Source: Rodentibacter sp. Ppn85 (lineage in GTDB: Bacteria > Pseudomonadota > Gammaproteobacteria > Enterobacterales > Pasteurellaceae). From it: a stretch of 45,368 nucleotides of DNA. Under the pieces are notes generated by a model that was not told where the DNA came from, did no database searches, and worked only from the letters and a program-made list of their open reading frames with translations. This document shows positions 36,834-45,368 of the stretch, piece by piece. The position numbers were made by a program, and so were the translations under genes. The first letter of the stretch is position 1. Each line of letters begins with the position of its first letter. The stretch is taken from contig NZ_MLHS01000046.1 in NCBI RefSeq assembly GCF_001999335.1, positions 1 through 45,368 on the forward strand. The letters are read 5' to 3'.

Positions 36834-37685
36834 TTAGTGTTTTTTACGACCTAAAATTCTCGCTGCTACATTAGCAATTAATACTGTAAAAGCGATAAGT
36901 AGGGCTCCAGCCCAAGCGAGCGATTGCCAGTCCTTATAGGGACTCATCGCAAATTGATAAATAACATTCGGTAAATTTGCGATAGGTTGATTCATATCCG
37001 AACTGAAAAATTGATTATTTAATGCAGTGAATAACAAAGGTGCGGTTTCACCTGAAATTCGGGCAAATGCAAGTAGAACGCCGGTTAGCACGCCGGTTTT
37101 TGCTGCTTTTAGTGTGACCATTGAAACCATTTTCCACTTTGGCGTTCCTAAAGCATAAGCCGCTTCCCGTAAACCGTTCGATACTAATTTCAACATATTC
37201 TCAGTTGTCCGTACAACAACAGGAATAACCAGTAAGGATAATGCAAGGGAGCCAGCCCAACCGGAAAAATGCCCTTGTTTCACAATAATAATTCCATAGA
37301 TAAATAAACCGATAACAATAGAAGGGGCGGAAAGCAAAATATCGTTCATAAATCGGGTCATAGCGGCTATTTTGCTATGTCTGCCGAATTCCGCTAAATA
37401 AACTCCGGTTAAAATGCCGATTGGCGTACCGATAAAAAGCCCGAATAAGGTGATGAGTAAACTCCCCCAAATAGCATTGCGTAAACCGCCGCCGGCATCA
37501 GGAGGCAAGGTATCAACCTGAAAAAGATGCCCCCCCAATCCGCTTATACCATTTGTTAGAAGAGTGTAAAAAATCCAACCCAACCAGAATAAACCGAATC
37601 CCATCATTACCCAAGCTAACATTAAATAGAAACGGTTAAGCCATTGGCGGCGTACATATAACGAATGATTTATTGTGTTTTTCAT
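36834..37685 (-). CDS. pstA: Phosphate ABC importer permease PstA
   Basis: PstA and PstC together form the membrane channel. The 283-residue protein has six hydrophobic segments and the permease EAA loop [38 protein letters not shown] is typical of PstA. It starts directly after the pstC stop. Confidence 0.95.
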   Translation of the reverse strand: MKNTINHSLYVRRQWLNRFYLMLAWVMMGFGLFWLGWIFYTLLTNGISGLGGHLFQVDTLPPDAGGGLRNAIWGSLLITLFGLFIGTPIGILTGVYLAEFGRHSKIAAMTRFMNDILLSAPSIVIGLFIYGIIIVKQGHFSGWAGSLALSLLVIPVVVRTTENMLKLVSNGLREAAYALGTPKWKMVSMVTLKAAKTGVLTGVLLAFARISGETAPLLFTALNNQFFSSDMNQPIANLPNVIYQFAMSPYKDWQSLAWAGALLIAFTVLIANVAARILGRKKH

Positions 37686-38636
37686 CTAACGTCCCTCTGA
37701 TTTTACCGCTTTTAATAACATTAGTTTTGATAGACACAATACGGTAAAAGTGATAACGAAAAGAATTAACCCAAGATAAAGTAGAGAAGATAAATGCATC
37801 GGATCAACGGCTTCCGCAAATTCATTTGCAAGTGCAGAAGTGATCGACACACCGGAGTTATTTAAGCTGGCACTGATATTAAAGGTATTTCCAATAACAA
37901 AGGTAACTGCCATTGTTTCACCTAATGCACGTCCTAAACCAAGAATGACTCCTCCAATTACCCCTACTTTTGTATAGGGCAATACCACACTACGAATCAC
38001 TTCCCAACGTGTACAACCCAATCCATAAGCAGATTCTTTCAACATTGTCGGGGTTACTTCAAACACATCGCGCATTACCGAGGCGATATAAGGAATAATC
38101 ATAATCGCAAGAATTAAACCGGCCGCAAATAACCCTATTCCCATCGGGATACCGTCAAATAATACGCCGATTAACGGAATGTCGCTAAAATGTTCAATCA
38201 TAAACGGTTGAACCGTTTCGGAAAATATAGGGGCAAACACAAACAATCCCCACATCCCGTAAATGATTGAAGGAATACCGGCTAATAATTCTATTGCTAT
38301 ACTTAATGGACGGCGCAGCACGACAGGGCAAAGTTCGGTAAGAAAAACCGCAATCCCAAAGCTAACCGGTACAGCAATAATCAGAGCGATAATAGAAGTC
38401 ACTAACGTACCGTATATAGGCGCCAGTGCACCATATTTGCCTTGTACGGTATCCCATTCGTTTGAACTAAAAAATTCAAAACCAAATTGTTGCATTGCGG
38501 GATAAGCGCCGATAATCAATGAGAGTAAAATACCACTGAGTATCGCGAGTACAAACAAAGCAAAAAAACGGGTAGTATTAACAAATAAAGCATCAATAAG
38601 TGCTTGTTGTTTTAGTTTTTTGGAAAGTGTCATCAT
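37686..38636 (-). CDS. pstC: Phosphate ABC importer permease PstC
   Basis: The 316-residue membrane protein has about six helices, [20 protein letters not shown], the EAA loop [18 protein letters not shown], and [18 protein letters not shown], the PstC family pattern. Two ATG codons stand in tandem (38636 and 38633). It lies 40 bp after pstS. Confidence 0.95.
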   Translation of the reverse strand: MMTLSKKLKQQALIDALFVNTTRFFALFVLAILSGILLSLIIGAYPAMQQFGFEFFSSNEWDTVQGKYGALAPIYGTLVTSIIALIIAVPVSFGIAVFLTELCPVVLRRPLSIAIELLAGIPSIIYGMWGLFVFAPIFSETVQPFMIEHFSDIPLIGVLFDGIPMGIGLFAAGLILAIMIIPYIASVMRDVFEVTPTMLKESAYGLGCTRWEVIRSVVLPYTKVGVIGGVILGLGRALGETMAVTFVIGNTFNISASLNNSGVSITSALANEFAEAVDPMHLSSLLYLGLILFVITFTVLCLSKLMLLKAVKSEGR

Positions 38637-38676
38637 TTTTCCTTATCCCCTCCCGTTAAAGGGAGGGAATATATTT

Positions 38677-39696
38677 TTATTTCAAATTAACTTTTTTCCA
38701 TTCATCGCGCACAAGCTGTTTTACATTATCCGGTAAAGGAACATAATCCAATTTTTGCGCTTGCTCATTACCTTTTTTGTATGCCCAGTCAAAGAAATTC
38801 AAGACGGTTTCCGCTCTTTGCTTATCCGCTACGTTTTTAGGTACTAAGATAAAGGTTGCGGCGGCGAGTGGCCAAGCTTGCGCGGAAGGCTGGTTAGTTA
38901 ATACTAAACTGAATCCTTTTGCTTTGCTCCAATCAACATTTGCAGCCGCAGCAAAACTTTCTTGAGAAGGTAAAACAAAGTTACCCGCAGCATTCTTTAA
39001 CTGAACGTGAGTCATTTTATTTTGTTTCGCATAAGCATATTCAACATAACCGATGGAATTCTTAACACGCCCAACATAAATCGATACGCCCTCATTACCT
39101 TTTCCCGCAGCACCGCTTGCAGAAGTCGGCCATTTAACTGTATTCGCCGCACCGACCTTATCTTTCCAATCTGATGAAACTTGGCTCAAATAGTGGGTAA
39201 AGATAAAACTTGTACCGGATCCGTCCGCACGAAACACAGTGGTGATTGCTTTATCCGGTAAATTTAACGAAGGATTTAATTGCTTAATTTTTTCATCATT
39301 CCAATGAGTAATTTTTCCTAAGTAAATATCGGCTAACAATTCACCGGTTAATTTTAACTCTCCGGGTTTTATTCCCTCTACATTGATTACCGGTACGACC
39401 CCACCGATAACGGTTGGAAATTGGACAAGATTATTTTTTTCAAGATCATCTTCTTTCATTGGTGAGTCTGACGCTCCAAAATCAACAGTACCGGAGAGAA
39501 TTTGTTTCACACCACCGGAGGAACCGATAGACTGATAATTTATTTGATTACCGGTTTCAGCCTTATAGTTCATTGCCCATTGCACATAAATCGGTTGAGG
39601 GAAGGAAGCCCCGGCTCCGGTTACCGTTGTTGCCTTTGCCGCCTGGCTAAAAGCAAAAATAGACAATAAAGCAAGAGTGACAGTACGTATTTTCAT
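38677..39696 (-). CDS. pstS: Periplasmic phosphate-binding protein PstS
   Basis: PstS binds inorganic phosphate in the periplasm for PstCAB. The 339-residue precursor has a signal peptide cleaved probably after AKA (residue 22). Phosphate-binding segments TGAGASFPQPIY, GSSGGVKQILSG, DFGASDSPM and RADGSGTSFIFTHYLS are intact. A Pho box lies just upstream. Confidence 0.97.
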   Translation of the reverse strand: MKIRTVTLALLSIFAFSQAAKATTVTGAGASFPQPIYVQWAMNYKAETGNQINYQSIGSSGGVKQILSGTVDFGASDSPMKEDDLEKNNLVQFPTVIGGVVPVINVEGIKPGELKLTGELLADIYLGKITHWNDEKIKQLNPSLNLPDKAITTVFRADGSGTSFIFTHYLSQVSSDWKDKVGAANTVKWPTSASGAAGKGNEGVSIYVGRVKNSIGYVEYAYAKQNKMTHVQLKNAAGNFVLPSQESFAAAANVDWSKAKGFSLVLTNQPSAQAWPLAAATFILVPKNVADKQRAETVLNFFDWAYKKGNEQAQKLDYVPLPDNVKQLVRDEWKKVNLK

Positions 39697-39738
39697 TGTA
39701 TTCTCCTTAAGTTTGGATGATTAAGTAGTCACATTACT

Positions 39739-39772
39739 AATATAGTAAAGAAATATTTCATAAGTATGACAA
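39739..39772 (-). promoter_or_regulatory. Pho box and -10 of pstS
   Basis: On the minus strand TTGTCAT-ACTT-ATGAAAT (two 7-mers 4 bp apart, 39755-39772) continues with ATTTC, then five bases, then the -10 TATATT (39739-39744). The same arrangement occurs before phoU, which supports PhoB control of both. Confidence 0.75.
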
Positions 39773-39854
39773 ACAAACATTTATTTACATCAAGTGGAAT
39801 GAGCTTTGCCCGCATTTTAAAACAAAGCAAAAAATCAACCGCACTTTTCCACAC

Positions 39855-40556
39855 TTATTTTAAGTTAGACTCAATTTCTGCCAGCGCTTTATGGCGAATA
39901 TCAATACCACGAACTAAATACACAACATGTTCCGCGATATTTTTAGCATGATCGCCAATCCGCTCTACGGCTTTATTCATCATCATGACATCAATCCAAG
40001 TGCTGATATTTTGAGGTTGTTCAAAAATATTCGTGGTAAGTAAGCGTAATTGATTGCGATAATCCATATCTAATTTTTCATCCGATAAACGTAACTCGAC
40101 TGCCGCATTCTCATCTAATCGGGCAAAAGCATCCAATGCACGACGAATCATTATAGATGACATTTCTAAAATACGATGGGTATCGTATAAGCCGGAAGCC
40201 GAAATTTTGTTATTAATTAATAAATTATTTGTATAGAAGGCAATTTTTTTTAATTCATCGCCAATACGTTCCAGATCAACAATAATTCTAGAAGTCGTTA
40301 AAACAAAACGTAAATCACCGGCAGCAGGTTGGCGTCGAGCAATAATTGTTTGGCAATGATCATCAATTAATTCTTCCATTTCATTGATTTTCTTCTCACT
40401 TTCAATGACTTCCTGTAACCCTTGCGGATTAGCTCGGCTTAGGCTTTGTAGAATAATTTGAATTTGCTGCTCGACTATCCCCCCCATTTGCATAACTTCT
40501 GTGCGAACGCCTTCTAATTCTTGATTAAAATGTGAAGAAATATGCTGATTTTTCAT
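39855..40556 (-). CDS. phoU: Phosphate-specific transport regulator PhoU
   Basis: PhoU links PstSCAB to PhoR, keeping PhoB off when phosphate is high. From the ATG at 40556 it has 233 residues in two PhoU helical repeats, each with the metal-binding pattern (RIIVDLERIGDELKKIAFYT and MNKAVERIGDHAKNIAEHV). Here phoU stands first in the cluster, before pstS, unlike E. coli where it is last. Upstream is its own Pho box; a lone USS lies between it and pstS. Confidence 0.95.
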   Translation of the reverse strand: MKNQHISSHFNQELEGVRTEVMQMGGIVEQQIQIILQSLSRANPQGLQEVIESEKKINEMEELIDDHCQTIIARRQPAAGDLRFVLTTSRIIVDLERIGDELKKIAFYTNNLLINNKISASGLYDTHRILEMSSIMIRRALDAFARLDENAAVELRLSDEKLDMDYRNQLRLLTTNIFEQPQNISTWIDVMMMNKAVERIGDHAKNIAEHVVYLVRGIDIRHKALAEIESNLK

Positions 40557-40589
40557 TTTGATCCTTAAAAATAAATTCAATGCGCTCGA

Positions 40590-40623
40590 AGTATAAAAGA
40601 GAAATATTTCAGGAATATGACAG
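40590..40623 (-). promoter_or_regulatory. Pho box and -10 of phoU
   Basis: CTGTCAT-ATTC-CTGAAAT (40606-40623, minus strand) continues with ATTTC, five bases, and the -10 TATACT (40590-40595). It matches the pstS site in sequence and spacing. Confidence 0.75.
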
Positions 40624-40927
40624 CTTGTAAGATTGTGCTAAAAGCAACAGTCTTCACTCGCACTTTACAAAAATTCCGACATTACGTAGCAAACTCAAAA
40701 ATGAAACATTTAGGCAAAATGTAGCAACATACTAAATATGCCTATTTGATAAATTATTGATATTGGATACACGCAGTGTGTTCCTACGCTCACATTAAAA
40801 TGTCAGTTTTATGCAACTGCAACATAAGGGATTATTCATTACAATTACACTAAAGATTGAAGAAAGGAGTTATTTAGAAAGGAAATTAAGATTAGAACAA
40901 GGTGCAAATTGCACCTTATTTCTATCA
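40624..40927. other. Intergenic stretch without a gene
   Basis: About 300 bp upstream of phoU and downstream of the Lys-rich gene. No coding stretch with a proper start is seen; a plus-strand open frame from 40811 is only the shadow of the next gene. A palindrome AAGGTGCAAATTGCACCTT (40899-40917) follows the next gene's 3' end and may terminate it, though its T run is weak. Confidence 0.5.
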
Positions 40928-41599
40928 TTAAAGCATCGGTTGAGCATTTTCTACCTGAACAAAAAAACCGTTCCCATTCAGAATAACACTATAATCCGTT
41001 TGGTATTGCTTACCATGGGTTTCCACCAACGCGTGACAGCTCCGAATACTTTGTTGCGGATAATATTGTGTTTCATGTACTTGTCTAATTTGTTTCACGG
41101 TCATTTGCGTTCCGGTCATCTTACCTTGTTGCTTAAATGCGTCAGAAAGCACTTTAGCGACCTGATTATCTTGGCATTTTGGGACGATAACGGCTTTTGT
41201 CGTTTGTTTAGGCGGTATATCTTTTAATGTGTGAGCTTTGCTTTCCACCTTCTCAATTTTCTTTGCAGAAACTTTTTGCACGGCTGTTTTCGTTTTTTCA
41301 ATTTTCTTTATTTCTTTCTGCTTATTCTTAATCGGCTGTGATTTCATTACTTTTTTACCGGTTGAAACCGGATTCTTAACAGTAGTTTTCCTCACTTTGG
41401 TTGCCGATTTTTTCTGTACTTTTTTTTTCTTCTCTACCGCGTTGTTCGTTGTTTTTTTCTCTCTCGTTTTTTTCGCTTGTGTTTGTTTAGTTTGCTTAAT
41501 CACTTGTTTTGTCGTTGTATTTTTATTTTGTGATGCGGCAACAGTATTGCTACCAATAAAGAAAAACACAGCAAATAAAATCTGAAATAATTTTTTCAT
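40928..41599 (-). CDS. Exported lysine-rich protein of unknown function
   Basis: From the ATG at 41599 the product has 223 residues: a signal peptide (MKKLFQILFAVFFFIG, cleavage probably after AA near residue 22), then about 110 residues of Lys/Thr-rich, low-complexity, highly basic sequence (about 25-135), then a compact C-terminal domain of about 80 residues with two cysteines (Cys142, Cys188) that could form a disulphide in the periplasm. The basic part recalls linker or DNA/peptidoglycan-binding tails, but I do not recognise a family. It lies just after gpmA, separated by a USS terminator. Confidence 0.75.
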   Translation of the reverse strand: MKKLFQILFAVFFFIGSNTVAASQNKNTTTKQVIKQTKQTQAKKTREKKTTNNAVEKKKKVQKKSATKVRKTTVKNPVSTGKKVMKSQPIKNKQKEIKKIEKTKTAVQKVSAKKIEKVESKAHTLKDIPPKQTTKAVIVPKCQDNQVAKVLSDAFKQQGKMTGTQMTVKQIRQVHETQYYPQQSIRSCHALVETHGKQYQTDYSVILNGNGFFVQVENAQPML

Positions 41600-41616
41600 A
41601 AATGTCTCCTTAAACA

Positions 41617-41645
41617 AAAAGTGCGGCTAAATTAACCGCACTTTT
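41617..41645 (-). terminator. USS-type terminator after gpmA
   Basis: AAAAGTGCGG (41617-41626) and CCGCACTTTT (41636-41645) form a 10-bp stem with a 9-nt loop and T-rich end. It overlaps the leader of the Lys-rich gene, whose start is 18 bp further on. Confidence 0.8.
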
Positions 41646-41658
41646 ATCAAACCTAAAA

Positions 41659-42342
41659 TTAAAGATAGTAATGTTCTACATAGTTTAACTTATCGTCAAG
41701 TTTTAACACTAACGGCTGACCTGTTGGAATTTCAAAATCCATAATTTCTTCGTCAGAAATCCCGATAATATGTTTTGCCAACGCACGAAGCGAGTTACCA
41801 TGCGCCACCACTAAAACACGTTTACCAGAAAGCATTGCCGGAGCAATTTGATCTTCCCAGAACGGAAGAGCACGCTCTAAGGTAAGTTTTAAGTTTTCTG
41901 CATTCGGCACAACATCTGATGGAAGATTCGCATAACGGCGGTCATTGTGTGCGGAGTTTGGATCTTGCGGATCTAAATCCGGAGGAGAAATATCATAAGA
42001 ACGGCGCCAAATATGAACTTGTTCATCACCGTACTGCTCTGCTGTTGCTTTTTTATCCAAGCCTTGTAATGCACCGTAGTGACGTTCGTTTAAACGCCAG
42101 TTTTTCACTTGAGGAATCCATAATTGATGCGATTCTTCCAACACGATATTACAAGTTTTAATGGCTCGAGTTAATACGGAAGTAAACGCAATATCAAATT
42201 CATAGCCGGCATCTAACAATTTTTTACCTGCTGCTTTAGCCTCTTCTACACCACGTTCGGTCAAATTAACATCACGCCAACCAGTGAATAAATTTTTCGC
42301 ATTCCATTCACTAAAACCGTGACGAATGAATACTAATTCCAT
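41659..42342 (-). CDS. gpmA: 2,3-bisphosphoglycerate-dependent phosphoglycerate mutase
   Basis: GpmA interconverts 3- and 2-phosphoglycerate in glycolysis. The 227-residue protein has the phosphohistidine motif [11 protein letters not shown] (His8), [14 protein letters not shown], and [14 protein letters not shown] with the second His. Length agrees with the short Pasteurellaceae form. It is a single-gene unit divergent from envC. Confidence 0.97.
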   Translation of the reverse strand: MELVFIRHGFSEWNAKNLFTGWRDVNLTERGVEEAKAAGKKLLDAGYEFDIAFTSVLTRAIKTCNIVLEESHQLWIPQVKNWRLNERHYGALQGLDKKATAEQYGDEQVHIWRRSYDISPPDLDPQDPNSAHNDRRYANLPSDVVPNAENLKLTLERALPFWEDQIAPAMLSGKRVLVVAHGNSLRALAKHIIGISDEEIMDFEIPTGQPLVLKLDDKLNYVEHYYL

Positions 42343-42544
42343 AGGGATCTCCTAATATTTTAAGTAAAAAAGAATGCACACTTTATAACAAAAAATCCCT
42401 TTATTTAAAAGCAAAAAGGCGGGATTTCCTGATCTTCCGCAAAAAATTAAATCTAGCCATTTTAGCCCCATCAAAATAATGCTACTATTTGCGCTTTGTG
42501 GACAAAAATAGCTTTCATTGATTTTTATCTCTCGAGTTTAATCT

Positions 42545-43786
42545 ATGCAATATTGGCAATTGATGACAAAAACATTTTCAAAATCAACCGCACTTTTAGT
42601 TGCATGTGGACTTATAGGATTTTCATCAGCCGGTTATGGCAATGGCAATGACTTTAACCAAATCCAACAGCAAATTAAGCAACAAGAGTCAAAACTTGCC
42701 AAACAAAAACGTGAACAGGCAAAACTTCAGTCCACCTTAAAAAATCAAGAGAGCAAAATTAATGCGGTTGCCGGGGAATTACGTGAAACCGAATTAAATT
42801 TAAAAGAAATCCGTAAGCAAATTTCAGAAGCCGATAAACAAATCAAGCTACTAGAAAAGCAAGAAAAAGAACAAAAAGCAAAACTCGCCAAGCAAATAGA
42901 CGTCATTTACCGCTCAGGGTTAAATCCTTCCGTTCTGGAAAGAATGCTGTCGGAAGATGCCAAGAAAGCTGCTAGGATGAAGGTTTATTACGAGCATTTA
43001 AACCAAGTCCGTATTGAGATGATTACTAATATCCAAGCGACACAGGGACAAATTATTAAACAAAAAGAGGTAATCCTAGGACAACAACAAAATCACCAAA
43101 ATCAGCTTTTCACGCAGAAAAAACAGCAGCAAGAATTAGAAAAAATTCAGCGTAAACGGCAATCTACGTTGAATGAAATTAATAAAAATATCAACAAAGA
43201 GCAAGATAGACTAGCGAGTTTACGGGCGAACGAAAGGGCATTGAAACAAGAAATTCAACGTGCCGAGCAGGCCGCACGCCAGCAAGAACAACGCGAGCGG
43301 GAAGCACTGGCTCAACGCAAACAAGCAGAAGAAAAACGAACCGCGAAACCTTACACTCCGACTGCGCAAGAACGTCAGTTAATTAACAGTACTAATGGAT
43401 TAGGTGCGGCAAATCGTCAATATAATAAACCGGTAAACGGTTCGACGCTTTATACTTTTGGCTCCACTCAAGCCGGTGAGGTCCGTTGGAAAGGTATGGT
43501 GATTGCCGCATCAAACGGTACGCCAGTTCGCGCCATTGCCAACGGTCGGGTCATTTTAGCCGGGCAACTCACCGGTTATGGCTATATGGTTATTATCAAA
43601 CACGGCGACAGCGATCTGAGTTTGTATGGTTTTAACCAAGCCGTTTTTGTCAAACCAAACCAACTTGTTTCAGCAGGTCAAACTATTGCACAAGTAGGTA
43701 ATACTGGTGAAATTTCTCGCCCCGCATTATATTTTGGTATCAGTCGCAAAGGCGTGCCCGTGAACCCTGCCAGATGGATTAAATAA
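42545..43786 (+). CDS. envC: Murein hydrolase activator EnvC
   Basis: EnvC activates septal amidases during daughter-cell separation. The 413-residue protein has a signal peptide (cleavage near residue 30-33), a long coiled coil (about 35-265, rich in Gln, Lys, Glu) and a C-terminal LytM/M23 domain (about 300-413, GYGYMVIIKHGDSDLSLYGF, RPALYFGISRKGVPVNPARW). The domain lacks the usual HxH zinc site (YFGISR), as in E. coli EnvC, so it is an activator, not an enzyme. ATG at 42563 is an alternative start. A USS lies within the signal-peptide codons. Confidence 0.93.
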   Translation: MQYWQLMTKTFSKSTALLVACGLIGFSSAGYGNGNDFNQIQQQIKQQESKLAKQKREQAKLQSTLKNQESKINAVAGELRETELNLKEIRKQISEADKQIKLLEKQEKEQKAKLAKQIDVIYRSGLNPSVLERMLSEDAKKAARMKVYYEHLNQVRIEMITNIQATQGQIIKQKEVILGQQQNHQNQLFTQKKQQQELEKIQRKRQSTLNEINKNINKEQDRLASLRANERALKQEIQRAEQAARQQEQREREALAQRKQAEEKRTAKPYTPTAQERQLINSTNGLGAANRQYNKPVNGSTLYTFGSTQAGEVRWKGMVIAASNGTPVRAIANGRVILAGQLTGYGYMVIIKHGDSDLSLYGFNQAVFVKPNQLVSAGQTIAQVGNTGEISRPALYFGISRKGVPVNPARWIK

Positions 43787-43788
43787 TA

Positions 43789-44631
43789 ATGAATAGAGCA
43801 TTTAAAAGTGCGGTCAAAAATCTTGTCGTTTTTTCCACCGCACTTTTCTCCACATTTACAGTCGCACAAAGTAAACTTGCCATCGTCATTGACGACGTGG
43901 GCTACCACCCCAAAGAAGATGCGGCAATTTTTGCTATGCCGCGTGAAATTTCCGTGGCGATTATTCCCTCTGCGCCCTACGCGCAAACCCGTAACCAAGA
44001 GGCTAAAAAACAAGGTCGTGATATTCTAATTCATATGCCGATGCAACCTTTGAAGCAAACAAAAATTGAAGAAGGGGGATTGCATTTGGGAATGTCGGCA
44101 GAACAGGTGATAAACCGCGTTCAAAAGGCAAAAAATATCGTTAGTCACGCAATCGGTATGAATAATCATATGGGCAGCGCCGCCACTGCTGACACGACGT
44201 TAATGACACATTTAATGAATGCGCTTCGCACACAGCATTTATTCTTCTTAGACAGCCGAACGATTGGTCGCTCCGTTGCCGGAAAAATCGCCAAAGAACA
44301 AGGAGTTCGTTCGTTAGATCGCGATATTTTCTTAGATGATAGCAATGAATTTTCTGATGTGCAGCGCCAATTTCAAGCTGCCGTTCAATACGCGAGAAAG
44401 CATGGTACAGCAATCGCTATCGGACATCCGCGTAAAAACACCGTTGCGGTATTGCAACAAAATTTGCGTCATTTACCCTCGGATATTCAGCTTGTCGGTA
44501 TGGGAAGTTTATGGCGAAACGAACGTATCGTGCCGCCAAAACCGTTTATTTTACTGTTTAGCGATGTCCCCGCCCCGACTTCAATAGCGCCTTACGAGCC
44601 CATTCCGCTATTACGAGGTGTACCTAAATAA
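43789..44631 (+). CDS. yibQ: Divergent polysaccharide deacetylase-like protein (YibQ family)
   Basis: The 280-residue exported protein has a signal peptide (cleavage near VAQ, residue 26) and a YibQ/DUF610 domain: LAIVIDDVGYHPKED, DILIHMPMQP, MNNHMGSAATADTTLM, FFLDSRTIGRSVAGKIA, GHPRKNTVAVL. The family has a deacetylase-like fold; its function is not known. It begins 2 bp after envC, the usual pair, suggesting a role at the cell wall. Two oppositely oriented USS lie within the codons of the signal peptide. Confidence 0.9.
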   Translation: MNRAFKSAVKNLVVFSTALFSTFTVAQSKLAIVIDDVGYHPKEDAAIFAMPREISVAIIPSAPYAQTRNQEAKKQGRDILIHMPMQPLKQTKIEEGGLHLGMSAEQVINRVQKAKNIVSHAIGMNNHMGSAATADTTLMTHLMNALRTQHLFFLDSRTIGRSVAGKIAKEQGVRSLDRDIFLDDSNEFSDVQRQFQAAVQYARKHGTAIAIGHPRKNTVAVLQQNLRHLPSDIQLVGMGSLWRNERIVPPKPFILLFSDVPAPTSIAPYEPIPLLRGVPK

Positions 44632-44632
44632 A

Positions 44633-44675
44633 AAAAGTGCGGTCAGAAAAATACTTAATTTCTGACCGCACTTTT
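44633..44675. terminator. Inverted USS pair, bidirectional terminator between yibQ and narP
   Basis: AAAAGTGCGGTCAGAAA (44633-44649) and TTTCTGACCGCACTTTT (44659-44675) form a perfect 17-bp stem with a 9-nt loop, the longest in the window. It serves the converging envC-yibQ and narP transcripts. Confidence 0.92.
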
Positions 44676-44693
44676 ATCTAATAGCAATGTGTT

Positions 44694-45323
44694 TTAGCGT
44701 CCGTTGTACTCAAAATATAACACGGTAGCCGCGACACGGGAATGTACGTTTAATTTACGCAATAAATTACGAATATGTACTTTTACCGTTTCTTCGGAAA
44801 TAAATAACTGCCCTGCAATTTGTTTGTTCGATAATCCGGTGGCAATTAAGCGTAAAACGCCCATTTCACGATCGGTTAATAAATCCATCGGGTCACGATT
44901 ATGCTCACGTTCAATCAATAAATCTTTGATTGAGTTACTTAAAATAACCTCGCCTTTTGCAATACGTTTGATTTCTTCAAGTAAGGTTTCCGGTTCCGTA
45001 TCTTTTAATAAATAGCCGTCCGCTCCTGCATCAATTAAGGCGAAAATATCATTTTTAGCATCTGACACCGTCAAAATAACAATACGAGCATCCACCCCTT
45101 CAGCACGCAAGCCCTTCAGGGTATCCAAGCCTGAAAGCCCTTTCATATTAAGATCTAAAATAATTAAATCCGGCGATGTCTGTAACGCAACAGAAATTCC
45201 CTCCGTACCACTCCCAACACCAGCAACGACTTCGAAATTTTCTTCTAATTCAATTAGTTGTTTGATACCTCGACGCATTAACGGATGATCGTCGATGAGT
45301 AAAACTTTTAATTTTTCTTGCAT
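44694..45323 (-). CDS. narP: Nitrate/nitrite response regulator NarP
   Basis: A NarL/FixJ-type regulator controlling anaerobic nitrate/nitrite respiration with a NarQ-type kinase encoded elsewhere. From the ATG at 45323 (GAGGA upstream) it has 209 residues: receiver with Asp11/Asp12, phospho-acceptor Asp57 (LIILDLNMKG) and Lys in GYLLKDTEP; LuxR-type helix-turn-helix LTDREMGVLRLIATGLSNKQ and SEETVKVHIRNLLRKLNVHS. NarP rather than NarL is my choice because Pasteurellaceae usually carry only NarP. Confidence 0.88.
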   Translation of the reverse strand: MQEKLKVLLIDDHPLMRRGIKQLIELEENFEVVAGVGSGTEGISVALQTSPDLIILDLNMKGLSGLDTLKGLRAEGVDARIVILTVSDAKNDIFALIDAGADGYLLKDTEPETLLEEIKRIAKGEVILSNSIKDLLIEREHNRDPMDLLTDREMGVLRLIATGLSNKQIAGQLFISEETVKVHIRNLLRKLNVHSRVAATVLYFEYNGR

Positions 45324-45368
45324 ATTCCTCCCATTGGCGAACAATAAAATTAGGGGCTGACGTAGATT

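Noticed and set aside
40811-41227. Plus-strand open frame of 138 codons
   Set aside because: Mostly antisense to the Lys-rich gene, with no ribosome-binding site and no family-like sequence.
41238-41585. Plus-strand open frame rich in Phe/Cys/Val
   Set aside because: Mirror of the Lys-rich low-complexity stretch on the minus strand.
13199-44675. Scattered inverted AAGTGCGGT pairs as a CRISPR or mobile repeat
   Set aside because: They are the family's uptake signals placed as terminators; no regular spacing or spacers.

Overview
This window is a chromosomal segment of a Pasteurellaceae bacterium. The 9-mer AAGTGCGGT and its complement ACCGCACTT, the Haemophilus influenzae-type DNA uptake signal (USS), recur throughout, often as inverted pairs acting as terminators. 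Base composition is A+T-rich, and the gene content (rplKA, clpP-clpX, hslVU, recA-recX, pst-pho, gpmA-envC) is typical of the Haemophilus/Aggregatibacter/Pasteurella group. I cannot fix the species.

Left part (1-13.2 kb): the left edge is the promoter and boxA leader of an rRNA operon reading off the window on the minus strand. It is followed by gmhB, then a tight minus-strand catabolic operon lgoD-dctP-dctQ-dctM-uxaB-uxaA-eda-kdgK. As read, this takes up a hexonate (best guess L-galactonate) by a TRAP transporter and converts it through tagaturonate, altronate, KDG and KDPG to pyruvate and glyceraldehyde-3-phosphate. The divergent lgoR-like GntR regulator is cut by a single in-frame amber codon. 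Next is the metNIQ methionine importer behind a MetJ-box promoter.

Middle (13.2-22.6 kb): housekeeping genes, nearly all on the minus strand: rplA, rplK, nusG, secE, clpX, clpP, tig, kbp (ygaU), then ypfJ on plus, then hslU and hslV behind a heat-shock-type promoter.

Accessory island (22.6-29.8 kb): a restriction/defence island between hslV and rmuC. It holds a short single-TRD HsdS-like gene coupled to hsdR, an Abi_2-family gene with a shifted C-terminus, a small orphan reading frame, and a DNA-inversion cassette. In the cassette a half-size hsdS (plus strand) and a start-less hsdS target-recognition cassette (minus strand) flank a tyrosine recombinase, with two nested inverted repeats (about 22 bp and 84 bp). 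Flipping the segment between the outer repeats would join the single hsdS start to the other recognition domain in frame. No hsdM is present in the window. This cassette is the most interesting element here.

Right part (29.9-45.4 kb): rmuC, yqhA-family gene, recA (SOS box inside the promoter spacer) and recX; the phosphate regulon phoU, pstSCAB, phoBR on the minus strand with matching Pho boxes in front of pstS and phoU; a lysine-rich exported protein of unknown function; gpmA; envC and a YibQ-type deacetylase-like protein; and narP at the right edge. I saw no tRNA genes, CRISPR arrays or insertion sequences.
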